Positions 17,769-25,583 of a DNA stretch of 36,778 nt are shown here, in pieces. The position numbers and the translations under genes are program-made. How positions within the stretch are numbered: position 1 is the stretch's first letter; every line of letters begins with the position of its first letter. Under the pieces are notes generated by a model. It did no database searches and was not told the origin of the DNA. It saw nothing but the letters and a program-made list of their open reading frames with translations. The stretch comes from Paraburkholderia oxyphila NBRC 105797 (GTDB lineage: Bacteria > Pseudomonadota > Gammaproteobacteria > Burkholderiales > Burkholderiaceae), in NCBI RefSeq assembly GCF_000685075.1, contig NZ_BAYD01000099.1, positions 1 to 36,778 on the forward strand, in the 5' to 3' direction.

Positions 17769-19214
17769 TCAGTTCAGGCCACGGTCGGCTTCGCGCACGA
17801 GCTGGCGTTCTTTTTCGATGTCGAGCGAGCGGCAGGTCCACAGGTAGACCAGCGCGGCCACGGGCAGGCCCACGAGCATCGCGATGTCGGTGCCGCCCAG
17901 CGCGCGGGCGACCGGACCGGTGTACATGTCGGTCTTGAAGAACGGAATCATCGCGACGAAGCCCACTGCGTACGCGGTCAGGCCGCGCCAGTTCCAGCGA
18001 CCGTAAATGCCGCGCGGGTTGAAGATCTCGCGCACCGAGTAGTGCGAGTGACGCACGACGAAGAAGTCGATGAGGTTGATCGCGGTCCACGGCGTGAACA
18101 GATAGCCGAGGATGCCGAGGAAGTCGCCGAACTTGCCCATGAAGTTATCCGAGGCCGAGAACGCGAGCGACGTCGCCATCACCGCCACCACGACCAGGCT
18201 CACGATGCGCTTGGTGGCGTTCGACTTGAGCGGCTTGAACGAGTCGGTGATGCTGAGCAGCGTAAGCGACGCGCCGTAGAAGTTCAGGCCCGTGATGGCG
18301 AGCAGCCCCAGCAGCGAGAGCAGCAGCGTGACCGTGCCGAAGCCCGGAAAGATCATGTCGCCCGCGCGCTGGACCGCATCCGAGATCTCGATCTGCGAGT
18401 TCAGCGCCGCGGCCGCCGTGCCCACCAGCATCATCCAGATGCCGCCAATGAGCGCGCCCAGGAAGGTCCACCAGAAGGTGGCGCGCACGCCGGTATTGGG
18501 CGGCAGGTAGCGTGAGTAGTCCGAAACGTAGATCGACCACGAGAGCTGATAGGCCGCCGCCGAGAAGAGCTGCACGAGGAACGGCGTGGTCTTGAAGCCG
18601 GCGAGGCTCAGCTGGCCAGCGGGGAACTGCACCTTCACGCACATGCCGATGCTGAAGATCGTGAGCGCGGCAAGCAGCGCGAACGCGAGCCAGCGCTGCG
18701 CCTTGTGGATCAGGTCATAGCCGAACACCGCCAGCGCGACCGACACCACCGTGAAGACGATGTAGCTCACATGCGGCTCGGTGCCGAGCAGGTGATGCGC
18801 GGTCTGCCCCGCCATGAGCTGGTTGAACGAGTTGTAGCCGATATAGGTGACGAGCGCGACCACCCACACGAGCAACGCGCCCATGTAGCCGAACTGCGGG
18901 CGCGACTGGATCATCTGCGGCAGCCCGAGCTGCGGCCCCTGGCTCGAATGGAACGCCATGAAGAAGGTGCCCAGCACATTGCCGAGCACGATGGCGATCG
19001 CGCTCCACAACAGGTTCCCCCCCATGCTGATGCCGATGGCGCCCGCCGCGATGGTCGCGAGGTTCGCGTCGCCCGTGAACCACACGGGCCACAGGTGCCA
19101 GGCCTTGCCCTTGCGCTCGGCAAGCGGCACGTAATCGATCGAACGTGATTCGATCCGCGATTTGCTGCGCGAGGGCTCGTTGGCCAGCGCGTCGGCGATT
19201 GCGTCTTGTGACAT
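17769..19214 (-). CDS. NCS1-family permease (cytosine/purine permease-like)
   Basis: A 481-residue inner-membrane protein with 12 predicted helices. The NCS1 features are an N-terminal WFTGDANLATIAAGAIGISMG stretch, a GPQLGLPQMIQSRPQFGYMG loop after helix 2 and SWSIYVSDYSRYLP in the middle. NCS1 proteins import nucleobases, hydantoins, thiamine or related compounds with H+ or Na+. Here it is divergent from cntA and followed by a porin, LysR and a Rieske demethylase, so I infer a quaternary amine or related compound as substrate. That would be unusual, because such uptake is normally by BCCT or ABC systems. The ATG at 19214 follows GGAGGAGA; longer starts lack support. Confidence 0.9.
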   Translation of the reverse strand: MSQDAIADALANEPSRSKSRIESRSIDYVPLAERKGKAWHLWPVWFTGDANLATIAAGAIGISMGGNLLWSAIAIVLGNVLGTFFMAFHSSQGPQLGLPQMIQSRPQFGYMGALLVWVVALVTYIGYNSFNQLMAGQTAHHLLGTEPHVSYIVFTVVSVALAVFGYDLIHKAQRWLAFALLAALTIFSIGMCVKVQFPAGQLSLAGFKTTPFLVQLFSAAAYQLSWSIYVSDYSRYLPPNTGVRATFWWTFLGALIGGIWMMLVGTAAAALNSQIEISDAVQRAGDMIFPGFGTVTLLLSLLGLLAITGLNFYGASLTLLSITDSFKPLKSNATKRIVSLVVVAVMATSLAFSASDNFMGKFGDFLGILGYLFTPWTAINLIDFFVVRHSHYSVREIFNPRGIYGRWNWRGLTAYAVGFVAMIPFFKTDMYTGPVARALGGTDIAMLVGLPVAALVYLWTCRSLDIEKERQLVREADRGLN

Positions 19215-19612
19215 GTCTCCTCCAGTAGTGGGGTGGCTCGAGCGGGGCCGCGTGACGCGGCTCCGCCTCCCACGCCGATCCCGATACCAGAAGTTCCAGT
19301 GTCCTGACACGGCGTGGTTATCCTGCGGTTAACATCAAACTACTGGTTAACAATGGTACGCAGGCTGAGCGGTTTCGTCTCACTATCGGATCCTCCTATT
19401 GACGTCTGCCGAGAAATCCATTTGCAATGCGTTAAGTCAATCCTTATTGATTTCAAACGGTAAGAATAGGCGTTTTGCATCAAAACGGCATTCTTTTGGT
19501 ACCGCATCGAGGGATAACCCTGATCCACTGCCGATGAGATTTCTCCTATAGTTTCGTTAACCCATAGTTTTGTTGTAACTGTCAGTTAACCACTTCCAGT
19601 GCGGCGGACCCC
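19215..19612. promoter_or_regulatory. Divergent control region between the permease and cntA
   Basis: A 398-base AT-enriched gap with no gene. It contains four GTTAAC palindromes placed symmetrically. GGTTAAC occurs at 19327 and 19345 on the permease side; GTTAACC, its reverse complement, occurs at 19556 and 19585 on the cntA side. GGTTATCC (19317-19324) and GGATAACC (19512-19519) repeat the mirror pattern. A 34-base dyad lies near the middle (19462-19495). The layout suggests coordinated regulation of both arms by one factor, either the LysR or the PAS/XRE protein. I cannot fix the -10/-35 boxes with confidence. Confidence 0.65.
19462..19495. promoter_or_regulatory. Large interrupted palindrome in the cnt control region
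   Basis: CGTTTTG (19471-19477) and CAAAACG (19481-19487) pair perfectly around CAT. They are flanked by AAGAAT (19462-19467) and ATTCTT (19490-19495), which also pair. The 13 matched positions per arm and the central location fit a dimeric operator. Confidence 0.7.
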
Positions 19613-20761
19613 ATGACCTATCTCCCGATCGAATTTCACAAGAAACCTGAACTGCCGAAGTTGCCGGCCGACTTCTGCTCCAACCCGGAACTCGCCTGGA
19701 CCATCCCGGCGAGCTACTACACCTCCGAGGCGGTCTACAAGGCGGAAGAAAAGAAGATCTTCGAGAACGCGTGGATCTGCGTCGCGCACCGCAGCGAGCT
19801 GGCCGAGGCGAACGCGTACGTGACGCGCGAGGTGGTGGGCGAGAGCATCCTGCTCGTGCGCGGCAAGGACAAGGTGCTGCGCGCCTTCTATAACGTCTGC
19901 CCGCACCGCGGCCACCAGCTGCTCGAAGGCAGCGGCAAGGCCAAGAACGTCATCACCTGCCCGTACCACGCCTGGGCGTTCAAGCTCGACGGCGCGCTCG
20001 CGCACGCCAACAACTGCGACCACGTGGAATCGTTCGACAAGGAGAATTCGACGCTCGTGCCGGTGCGCGTGGAGGAATACGCGGGCTTCGTGTTCATCAA
20101 CCTGAACCCGGATGCGGAAGGCGTGGAAGCGCAGCTGCCCGGCCTCGAAGCGAGCCTGCGCAAGGCCTGCCCGGTCATCGACGACCTCAAGCTGGCCGCG
20201 CGCTTCGTGACCGAGACGCCCGCCAACTGGAAGTCGATCGTCGACAACTACCTCGAGTGCTACCACTGCGGCCCGGCCCACCCCGGCTTCTCGGACTCCG
20301 TGAAGATCGACCAGTACACGCACACGCTGCACGGCAACTGGACGGTGCAGTTCGGCCACGCGCAATCGTCGGAGCGCTCGTTCAAGCTCGACCCGTCCGT
20401 GAAGGACCCGAGCTTCAGCGGCTACTGGGCGTGGCCGTGCACGATGTTCAACGTGCCGCCGGGCAGCGACTTCATGACGGTCATCTACGAATTTCCGATG
20501 AGCGCCGAAGTCACCCTCCAGCACTACGACATCTACTTCCTGAACGACGAGCCGACCGAAGAGCAGCAAAAGCTGATCGAGTGGTATCGCACCGTGTTCC
20601 GCCCGGAAGACATTCGCCTCGTGGAAAGCGTGCAGAAGGGCCTGAAGTCGCGCGGCTATCGCGGCCAGGGCCGCATCATGGTCGACAAGCAGCGCAGCGG
20701 CATCAGCGAGCACGGCATTGCGCACTTCCACAACCTGCTCGCGCAGCAATACCAGGACTGA
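19613..20761 (+). CDS. cntA: Carnitine monooxygenase oxygenase subunit (CntA/YeaW)
   Basis: Predicted product is 382 residues, close to Acinetobacter CntA and E. coli YeaW throughout. Rieske ligands are C96-x-H98 and C116-x2-H119. The mononuclear iron site is D-N-Y-L-E215-C-Y-H218-x4-H223. E215 occupies the inter-subunit electron-transfer position where most Rieske oxygenases have Asp; a Glu there (Glu205 in Acinetobacter CntA) is a CntA hallmark. The enzyme cleaves the C-N bond of L-carnitine, and less well gamma-butyrobetaine or betaine, to trimethylamine and malic semialdehyde using O2 and electrons from CntB. It heads a plus-strand unit with the semialdehyde dehydrogenase and cntB. Confidence 0.95.
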   Translation: MTYLPIEFHKKPELPKLPADFCSNPELAWTIPASYYTSEAVYKAEEKKIFENAWICVAHRSELAEANAYVTREVVGESILLVRGKDKVLRAFYNVCPHRGHQLLEGSGKAKNVITCPYHAWAFKLDGALAHANNCDHVESFDKENSTLVPVRVEEYAGFVFINLNPDAEGVEAQLPGLEASLRKACPVIDDLKLAARFVTETPANWKSIVDNYLECYHCGPAHPGFSDSVKIDQYTHTLHGNWTVQFGHAQSSERSFKLDPSVKDPSFSGYWAWPCTMFNVPPGSDFMTVIYEFPMSAEVTLQHYDIYFLNDEPTEEQQKLIEWYRTVFRPEDIRLVESVQKGLKSRGYRGQGRIMVDKQRSGISEHGIAHFHNLLAQQYQD

Positions 20762-20786
20762 AGCCGCGGCGCGGCGTTTGGCATCG

Positions 20787-20861
20787 GGCCGGAGTGGGCA
20801 CTCACTCTGGTCGACCGCGAAGCATGTGGCCGGAGTGAGTACTCACCCACTCACTCCGGCC
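20787..20861. repeat. Two related dyads between cntA and the dehydrogenase
   Basis: A 19-base direct repeat, GGCCGGAGTGRGYACTCAC, occurs at 20787-20805 and 20828-20846 (17/19 identical). The second copy continues into a perfect 13-base stem: 20828-20840 pairs with 20849-20861 around an 8-base loop. It ends just before the AGGAGA ribosome site of the next gene. It is probably an mRNA-processing or stability structure setting the cntA-to-dehydrogenase ratio, or an operator for an internal promoter. Confidence 0.8.
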
Positions 20862-20875
20862 AACAGGAGACACCC

Positions 20876-22336
20876 ATGAATTCCCTGCAGAATCCCGGCC
20901 TGTTCCGCCAACAGGCTTACATCGACGGCCAGTGGCGCGACGCCAACGACGGCGCCACGCTCGACGTCCACAACCCCTCCACGGGCGAGCGCATCGCGAG
21001 CGTGCCGAACATGGGCGCGCCCGAAGCGCGCGCCGCCATCGAAGCCGCTAACCGCGCGTTCCCCGCCTGGCGCGCCACCACCGCCAAGGAGCGGGCGCGC
21101 CTGTTGCGCAACTGGTTCGAGCTCATCATGGCGAACCAGGACGCGCTCGCCGAGCTGATGACGCGCGAGCAAGGCAAGCCGCTCGCCGAGGCACGCGGCG
21201 AGATCGGCTACGCCGCCTCGTTCATCGAATGGTTCGGCGAGCAGGCCAAGCGCATCGACGGCGACGTGATCCCGAGCCCGAACCCCGACCAGCGCCTCGT
21301 CGTGACGAAGGAGCCGGTGGGCGTCGTCGCCGCCATCACGCCGTGGAACTTCCCGGCCGCGATGATCACCCGCAAGGCCGCACCGGCGCTGGCCGCCGGC
21401 TGCACCATCGTCATCAAGCCCGCCAACGAGACGCCGTTTTCGGCCTTCGCGCTCGCGGCGCTCGCCGAGCAGGCCGGCATTCCGGCCGGCGTGATCAACG
21501 TCGTCACGGGCAAGTCGCGCGAGATCGGCCTCGAAATGACGTCGAGCCCGCTCGTCAAGAAGCTCACGTTCACGGGCTCGACCGAAGTGGGCCGTCTGTT
21601 GATGCGCCAGTGCTCGGATACGGTCAAGAAGGTCTCGCTCGAACTGGGCGGCAACGCGCCGTTCATCGTGTTCGACGATGCCGATCTGGACGCCGCCATC
21701 GAAGGCGCGCTGCTCTCGAAGTACCGCAACGCGGGCCAGACCTGCGTCTGCGCAAACCGCTTCTACGTGCACGACTCGGTCTATGACGAGTTCTGCCGCC
21801 GCTTCGCCGAGCGCGTGGCCGCCTTCAAGGTGGACGACGGCTTCGCCGAGGGCGTGAACATCGGGCCGCTCATCACCGAAGCGGCGCGCGACAAGGTCGA
21901 CGGCCTCGTACGCGACGCGGTCCAGCAAGGCGCACGCGTGGTCACGGGCGGCGCGCCGCACGCACGCGGCGGCAACTTCTACGCGCCCACCGTGCTCGCC
22001 GACGCGAAGCCCGGCATGGCTGTCCTCTCCGAAGAAATCTTCGGGCCGGTCGCGCCCATCGTGCGCTTTTCGAGCGACGCCGAAGTCGTGCAGCTCGCGA
22101 ACGATTCGATCTACGGGCTCGCGGCGTACTTCTACAGCCGCGACATCGGCCGCATCTGGCGCGTGGCCGAGCAGCTCGAGTACGGCATCGTCGGCATCAA
22201 CACGGGCCTGATCTCGAACGAAGTCGCGCCGTTCGGCGGCGTGAAGCAGTCGGGCATCGGCCGCGAAGGCTCGAAGTACGGCATCGAAGACTTCCTGTCG
22301 ATCAAGTACCTCTGCATGGCAGGCGTGGCGCGCTAA
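20876..22336 (+). CDS. NAD(P)-dependent semialdehyde dehydrogenase (GabD-like), predicted malic semialdehyde dehydrogenase
   Basis: A 486-residue aldehyde dehydrogenase. The catalytic Cys is C290 in NAGQTCVCANR, with a second Cys two residues on as in GabD enzymes. The general base is E256 in LELGGNAPF. The cofactor segments TPWNFPAAMITRKAAPALAAG and KPANETP are present. By sequence it is nearest succinate-semialdehyde dehydrogenases. By position, between cntA and cntB, it should oxidise malic semialdehyde, the CntAB product, to malate. Succinate or glutarate semialdehyde are alternative substrates. AGGAGA precedes the ATG, and an intrinsic terminator follows the gene. Confidence 0.92.
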   Translation: MNSLQNPGLFRQQAYIDGQWRDANDGATLDVHNPSTGERIASVPNMGAPEARAAIEAANRAFPAWRATTAKERARLLRNWFELIMANQDALAELMTREQGKPLAEARGEIGYAASFIEWFGEQAKRIDGDVIPSPNPDQRLVVTKEPVGVVAAITPWNFPAAMITRKAAPALAAGCTIVIKPANETPFSAFALAALAEQAGIPAGVINVVTGKSREIGLEMTSSPLVKKLTFTGSTEVGRLLMRQCSDTVKKVSLELGGNAPFIVFDDADLDAAIEGALLSKYRNAGQTCVCANRFYVHDSVYDEFCRRFAERVAAFKVDDGFAEGVNIGPLITEAARDKVDGLVRDAVQQGARVVTGGAPHARGGNFYAPTVLADAKPGMAVLSEEIFGPVAPIVRFSSDAEVVQLANDSIYGLAAYFYSRDIGRIWRVAEQLEYGIVGINTGLISNEVAPFGGVKQSGIGREGSKYGIEDFLSIKYLCMAGVAR

Positions 22337-22353
22337 CGCGCGCTGACGTTCGG

Positions 22354-22388
22354 GCGGGTGCGGTCCGCGCCGCATCCGCTCCTTTTTC
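22354..22388 (+). terminator. Intrinsic terminator between the dehydrogenase and cntB
   Basis: GCGGGTGCGG (22354-22363) pairs with CCGCATCCGC (22370-22379), with one G-U pair and a 6-base loop. It is followed by TCCTTTTTC. Stem, loop and T-run all fit a factor-independent terminator 17 bases after the stop. It implies partial termination before cntB, or a separate cntB promoter in 22389-22505, where a CCCGTACGGG palindrome lies at 22416-22425. Confidence 0.7.
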
Positions 22389-22505
22389 CGGATTCAGAAT
22401 CAACCGCCCGAAATACCCGTACGGGCAATAACGAAGCATCCCCAGGCGCGCGCCTGCCCGCAACCGAGCGGAAGAGCGCGGCGGCCTGCGGTAAAGGAAG
22501 GCACC

Positions 22506-23468
22506 ATGAACGCCCGCGAATCGATCACTGTCGACGTTGTCGCCGTCGAGCAACTCACTCCGCTCATCAAGCGCTTCACGCTCGCGCTGCCCGATGGCGC
22601 GCCGCTGCCCTCGTTCAACGGCGGCGCCCACGTGCTCGTCTCGATGCAGGAAGGCGATGCGTGGCACCACAACGCGTACTCGCTGTTGAGCTCGCCGCAC
22701 GACACGCGTCAGTATCAGATTGCCGTGCGCCGCGAAGAGGCTTCGCGCGGCGGCTCGGCGTTCATGCACGACAGGGTGGCGGCCGGCACGCGCCTCGCCA
22801 TCGGCTCGCCCGCGAATCTGTTCGAGCTCGCGCCGGGCGCGAAGCGTCATGTGTTCATCGCGGGCGGCATCGGCATCACGCCGTTTCTCGCGCAGCTCGC
22901 CGAGCATCGCCCCGAGGATCTCGAACTCGAACTCCATTACGCGTACCGCAGCCCCGAGCACGGCGCTTTCGTCGATGAATTGAAGGCCGGCCCGCACGCG
23001 GCCAACGTGCATTGCTATGTGGATAGCGAGGGCCAGCGCCTCGACCTGCTCAAGCTTTTCAAGAACCTGCCCGCCGACGCGCACGTCTACGTGTGCGGCC
23101 CGCAGGGCCTGAACGACGCCGTCTACGCCAACGCAGCGCTGCTCGGCTGGCCGAAGGCGCAACTGCACTCGGAGCAGTTCGCCGCCACCGATACGGCCGG
23201 CAAGGCCTTCACGGTGGTGCTCGCGAAGTCGGGCATCGAGCTCGAAGTGGGCGAGGACGAGACCATCCTCAAGGCCATCGAGCGCGCCGGCGTGACGGTG
23301 GAGTCGCTGTGCCGCGAAGGCGTGTGCGGCACCTGCGAAGTCGCGATCCTCGAAGGCGAGGCCGACCATCGCGACCAGTATCTCGACGACGACGAAAAGG
23401 CCGCGCAGAAGACCATCCTGCTGTGCGTATCGCGCTCGCGCACGCCGCGCCTCGTGATCGACCTGTAA
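22506..23468 (+). CDS. cntB: Carnitine monooxygenase reductase subunit (CntB/YeaX)
   Basis: A 320-residue class IA Rieske-oxygenase reductase. The order is flavin-binding barrel (about 1-100; HNAYSLLSSP), NAD(P)H-binding domain (about 105-220; FIAGGIGITPFL and VYVCGPQGL) and C-terminal plant-type [2Fe-2S] domain. The cluster ligands are C269, C274, C277 and C307 (CREGVCGTC plus LLCVSR). It moves electrons from NAD(P)H to the CntA Rieske centre. It is the only such reductase in the window, so it might also serve the GbcA-type oxygenase at 14222. It starts 169 bases after the dehydrogenase, beyond a terminator. Confidence 0.94.
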   Translation: MNARESITVDVVAVEQLTPLIKRFTLALPDGAPLPSFNGGAHVLVSMQEGDAWHHNAYSLLSSPHDTRQYQIAVRREEASRGGSAFMHDRVAAGTRLAIGSPANLFELAPGAKRHVFIAGGIGITPFLAQLAEHRPEDLELELHYAYRSPEHGAFVDELKAGPHAANVHCYVDSEGQRLDLLKLFKNLPADAHVYVCGPQGLNDAVYANAALLGWPKAQLHSEQFAATDTAGKAFTVVLAKSGIELEVGEDETILKAIERAGVTVESLCREGVCGTCEVAILEGEADHRDQYLDDDEKAAQKTILLCVSRSRTPRLVIDL

Positions 23469-23732
23469 ATCGGCTGCCGTGCAACGGCCTCCTGCGACGC
23501 GAGGCCGCGAGTGCGCCCTGCGGAACGGCCCAAGCCCCGATCCGTTAAACTAGCGACTGATACGCGGCTCGATGAACGACGTTCGGGCCGCGCGCCCAGG
23601 AGATCACCGGCGCATCACCGGCGGCATCTGCCCTGCCCGATCGGCGGCCTGGGGCGTATGCCGCCCTTTTCTTTTGGTCCGCTTGATCCGTTCGACCCGT
23701 TCGACCGCGCGATTCGTCATAGAGGGAAATGG

Positions 23733-24803
23733 ATGTCCGAGGATACGTTCGCGTTCCGTCTCAAAGTGCTGCTCGAGCACAAGAAGCTGAGCCTGCAGCA
23801 AGTGGCCGACGCCGTCGGCATTTCGCGCCCCGCCGTGCACAAGTGGACACGCGGCGGCGAGATCGACTATTCGAACCTGCGCCGCCTCGCGGCGTTCCTC
23901 GACGTGAACTGGGTCTGGCTGCGCTACGGCGACGACGCCGTGAAGGACCTCGGCCTCGCGGGCACGACCGAGCTGCCCATGACCGACCTGCGCCGCCGCT
24001 ACACGGCCGAGATCATGTCGAACGAAGCGCGCATGAAGCAGGCCCAGGAGTCCTCCGGCATCGTCACATGGGAATGGAATCTCGTGGCCGACGAGCTGAT
24101 CTACTCGAGCAACTGCGCGCAGGTCTACGGCCGCGAGATCCACAGCAACGAGGAATTCTGGGAGATCCTGCACCCCGAAGACTCGATCTGGCTGAACGAC
24201 GAGGCCCTCAAGGAACTGGTCGCCAGCAAGGCCCCGCGCGTGTGGGACTTCCGCATCATTCTTCCGGACGGGCAGATCCGCTGGATCGAATCGCGTGTCG
24301 CCACGCTGCTCGACGACGCGGGGCGGCCCGTGCGCGTGGTGGGCACCACCATCGACATCAGCGCGCGCAAGCAAGCGGAGTTCGTGCTGCAGCGGAATCT
24401 GCAGCTGCTCAACGACGCCGCGCGCATCGCGGGCTTCGGCGCATGGCGCTGGCTGCGCGCGCAAGACGAGCTGATCGTGTCCGATGAATGGTGCCGTCTG
24501 TTCGGCGTCGATCCCGCAAAGGCGCCGCGGCATTATGTCGAGCTCTCGCAGCACATCCATCCCGACGACCGCGCGGCGCGCGAGGCGGCCGTGAACGATG
24601 CGCTCGCGCGCCGTGCCGACTATCGCGTGCTTTATCGCGCCTCGCTGCCCGACGACACGTGGCGGCTCGTGGTGGAGCAGGGCCACGCGCGCGTGGCGCC
24701 GCATGGCGAGGACGTGTGGCTCACGGCGCTGTGCCGCGCGGCGCAGCCCGCCGACATGACGGCGAACGCAGCGGCGGCTGCGCAGCCGGCTGCCGAAGGC
24801 TGA
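23733..24803 (+). CDS. XRE-type HTH regulator with two PAS domains
   Basis: Predicted product is 356 residues. Residues 1-68 are a Cro/CI helix-turn-helix (FRLKVLLEHKKLSLQQVADA then VGISRPAVHKWTRGG). A PAS fold with PAC follows (about 95-215; the GIVTWEWNLVADELIYS start, RWIESRVATLLDDAGRPVRV and the GTTIDISARKQAE end). A second PAS lies at about 225-335 (GFGAWRW and HIHPDDRAAREAAV). There is no kinase, GGDEF or ATPase part, so this looks like a one-component sensor-regulator. The ATG at 23733 follows AGAGGG and matches the usual start of the HTH. Its place directly after cntB suggests it controls the amine genes. The ligand is unknown: redox, flavin, heme or a small molecule. Confidence 0.88.
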   Translation: MSEDTFAFRLKVLLEHKKLSLQQVADAVGISRPAVHKWTRGGEIDYSNLRRLAAFLDVNWVWLRYGDDAVKDLGLAGTTELPMTDLRRRYTAEIMSNEARMKQAQESSGIVTWEWNLVADELIYSSNCAQVYGREIHSNEEFWEILHPEDSIWLNDEALKELVASKAPRVWDFRIILPDGQIRWIESRVATLLDDAGRPVRVVGTTIDISARKQAEFVLQRNLQLLNDAARIAGFGAWRWLRAQDELIVSDEWCRLFGVDPAKAPRHYVELSQHIHPDDRAAREAAVNDALARRADYRVLYRASLPDDTWRLVVEQGHARVAPHGEDVWLTALCRAAQPADMTANAAAAAQPAAEG

Positions 24804-24849
24804 GGGTTAGCGATCGGTCAGAGGCCTTAACGCATGCCCGTCGCGAGCG

Positions 24850-24872
24850 CCGCCGAGGAGCGCCCTCGGCGG
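24850..24872. terminator. Hairpin between convergent genes
   Basis: CCGCCGAGG (24850-24858) and CCTCGGCGG (24864-24872) form a perfect 9-base stem with a 5-base loop. It lies in the 89-base gap where the PAS/XRE gene and the winged-helix-like gene converge. It could serve both strands, though neither side has a T-run. Confidence 0.5.
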
Positions 24873-24892
24873 AGCGTCCTCGGCGACGAGGC

Positions 24893-25258
24893 TCAACGAA
24901 CGCGCACAGGCTCGCGTACCCGTACGCGAACCATTGCGTCAACCGCAGCCGCCAGGTCGGAATCGAGCTGGGGCCAACGATCCACGGCAACCACGGGCCC
25001 GCGGCGCGGCTTGTGGGGCATTGCGCCGGGCAAGCCGGCAGGCGGCGACGATGTGCCGCCATAGCGAAATACGCGCGCGCGGCCGGGCACGACCTCCTCG
25101 GCCACGTGAACGATCCCCGCTTCAAGCCAGAGGCGCAGGACCGCGCGCACGCTGCGGGCATCGGCCTTGACCCGCGTCGCCAGTTCCGTTGCCGTACCGT
25201 AAATCCCCTCTTGCATCACATCGATCAGGCGCGCAGCGACCTCCCCTTTCTCACGCAT
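24893..25258 (-). CDS. Small winged-helix-like DNA-binding protein of unknown function
   Basis: Predicted product is 121 residues from the ATG at 25258, which has AAGGAG upstream. Residues 1-60 read like a winged helix: RLIDVMQEGIYGTATELATR, then VKADARSVRAVLRLWLEAGI and a strand pair AEEVVPGRARVFRYGG. This is the pattern of small MarR/TrmB/phage-type wHTH proteins. The C-terminal half is Pro/Arg-rich and ends in a short VRVR repeat. I do not recognise a named family. An unusual symmetrical dyad lies about 70-100 bases upstream (25327-25360), suggesting autoregulation. Confidence 0.65.
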   Translation of the reverse strand: MREKGEVAARLIDVMQEGIYGTATELATRVKADARSVRAVLRLWLEAGIVHVAEEVVPGRARVFRYGGTSSPPAGLPGAMPHKPRRGPVVAVDRWPQLDSDLAAAVDAMVRVRVREPVRVR

Positions 25259-25326
25259 GTTGGTCTCCTTGTGAGTACCTGCCTCGAGGCCGGGAATAGC
25301 AGGCGTTCTCGATAGGTTCCCCGGCC

Positions 25327-25360
25327 GACACGCGCGATCGTATTTTCGATCGGACACGCG
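25327..25360. promoter_or_regulatory. Composite 34-base dyad upstream of the winged-helix-like gene
   Basis: The order is GACACGCG, CGATCG, TATTTT, CGATCG, GACACGCG with no mismatch. The inner CGATCG elements are inverted repeats of each other (and each palindromic), while the outer octamers are direct repeats. Such an ordered structure in a promoter region suggests a specific binding site. Confidence 0.65.
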
Positions 25361-25370
25361 TGGGGCAAAG

Positions 25371-25583
25371 CTAACCGCAAAGGGCCGCCAAGCGTCTCAA
25401 AAGGACGCACTCCTTTGGCTTTCCGCAAGATACGCAGCACGCGCGGGCTGTGTCGATTCTGATTTGATGGCGCGCACTGGCCTGGGCGAGCACAACCAGG
25501 CCCAGCTCAAACTTCAGTTCCAGCGCTGCATACATCCGTCTGCAGGTGGGCAGACGCGTCATGGAAACCGGCAGGGTGGACAC
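25371..25583 (-). CDS. Possible small cysteine-containing protein
   Basis: A 70-residue frame opening with GTG 12 bases after the glycosyltransferase stop, so it could be translated by coupling. From residue 18 onwards codon use is coding-like. The peptide is helical (ALELKFELGLVVLAQ), followed by a Cys cluster (ACCVSCGKPKEC) that might bind metal. There is no clear Shine-Dalgarno and I recognise no family. It could be chance. Confidence 0.28.
   Translation of the reverse strand: MSTLPVSMTRLPTCRRMYAALELKFELGLVVLAQASARHQIRIDTARACCVSCGKPKECVLLRRLAALCG

Noticed and set aside
20843..22375. Open frame of 510 codons antisense to the semialdehyde dehydrogenase
   Set aside because: Arg/His/Asp-rich shadow of a well-supported enzyme gene.
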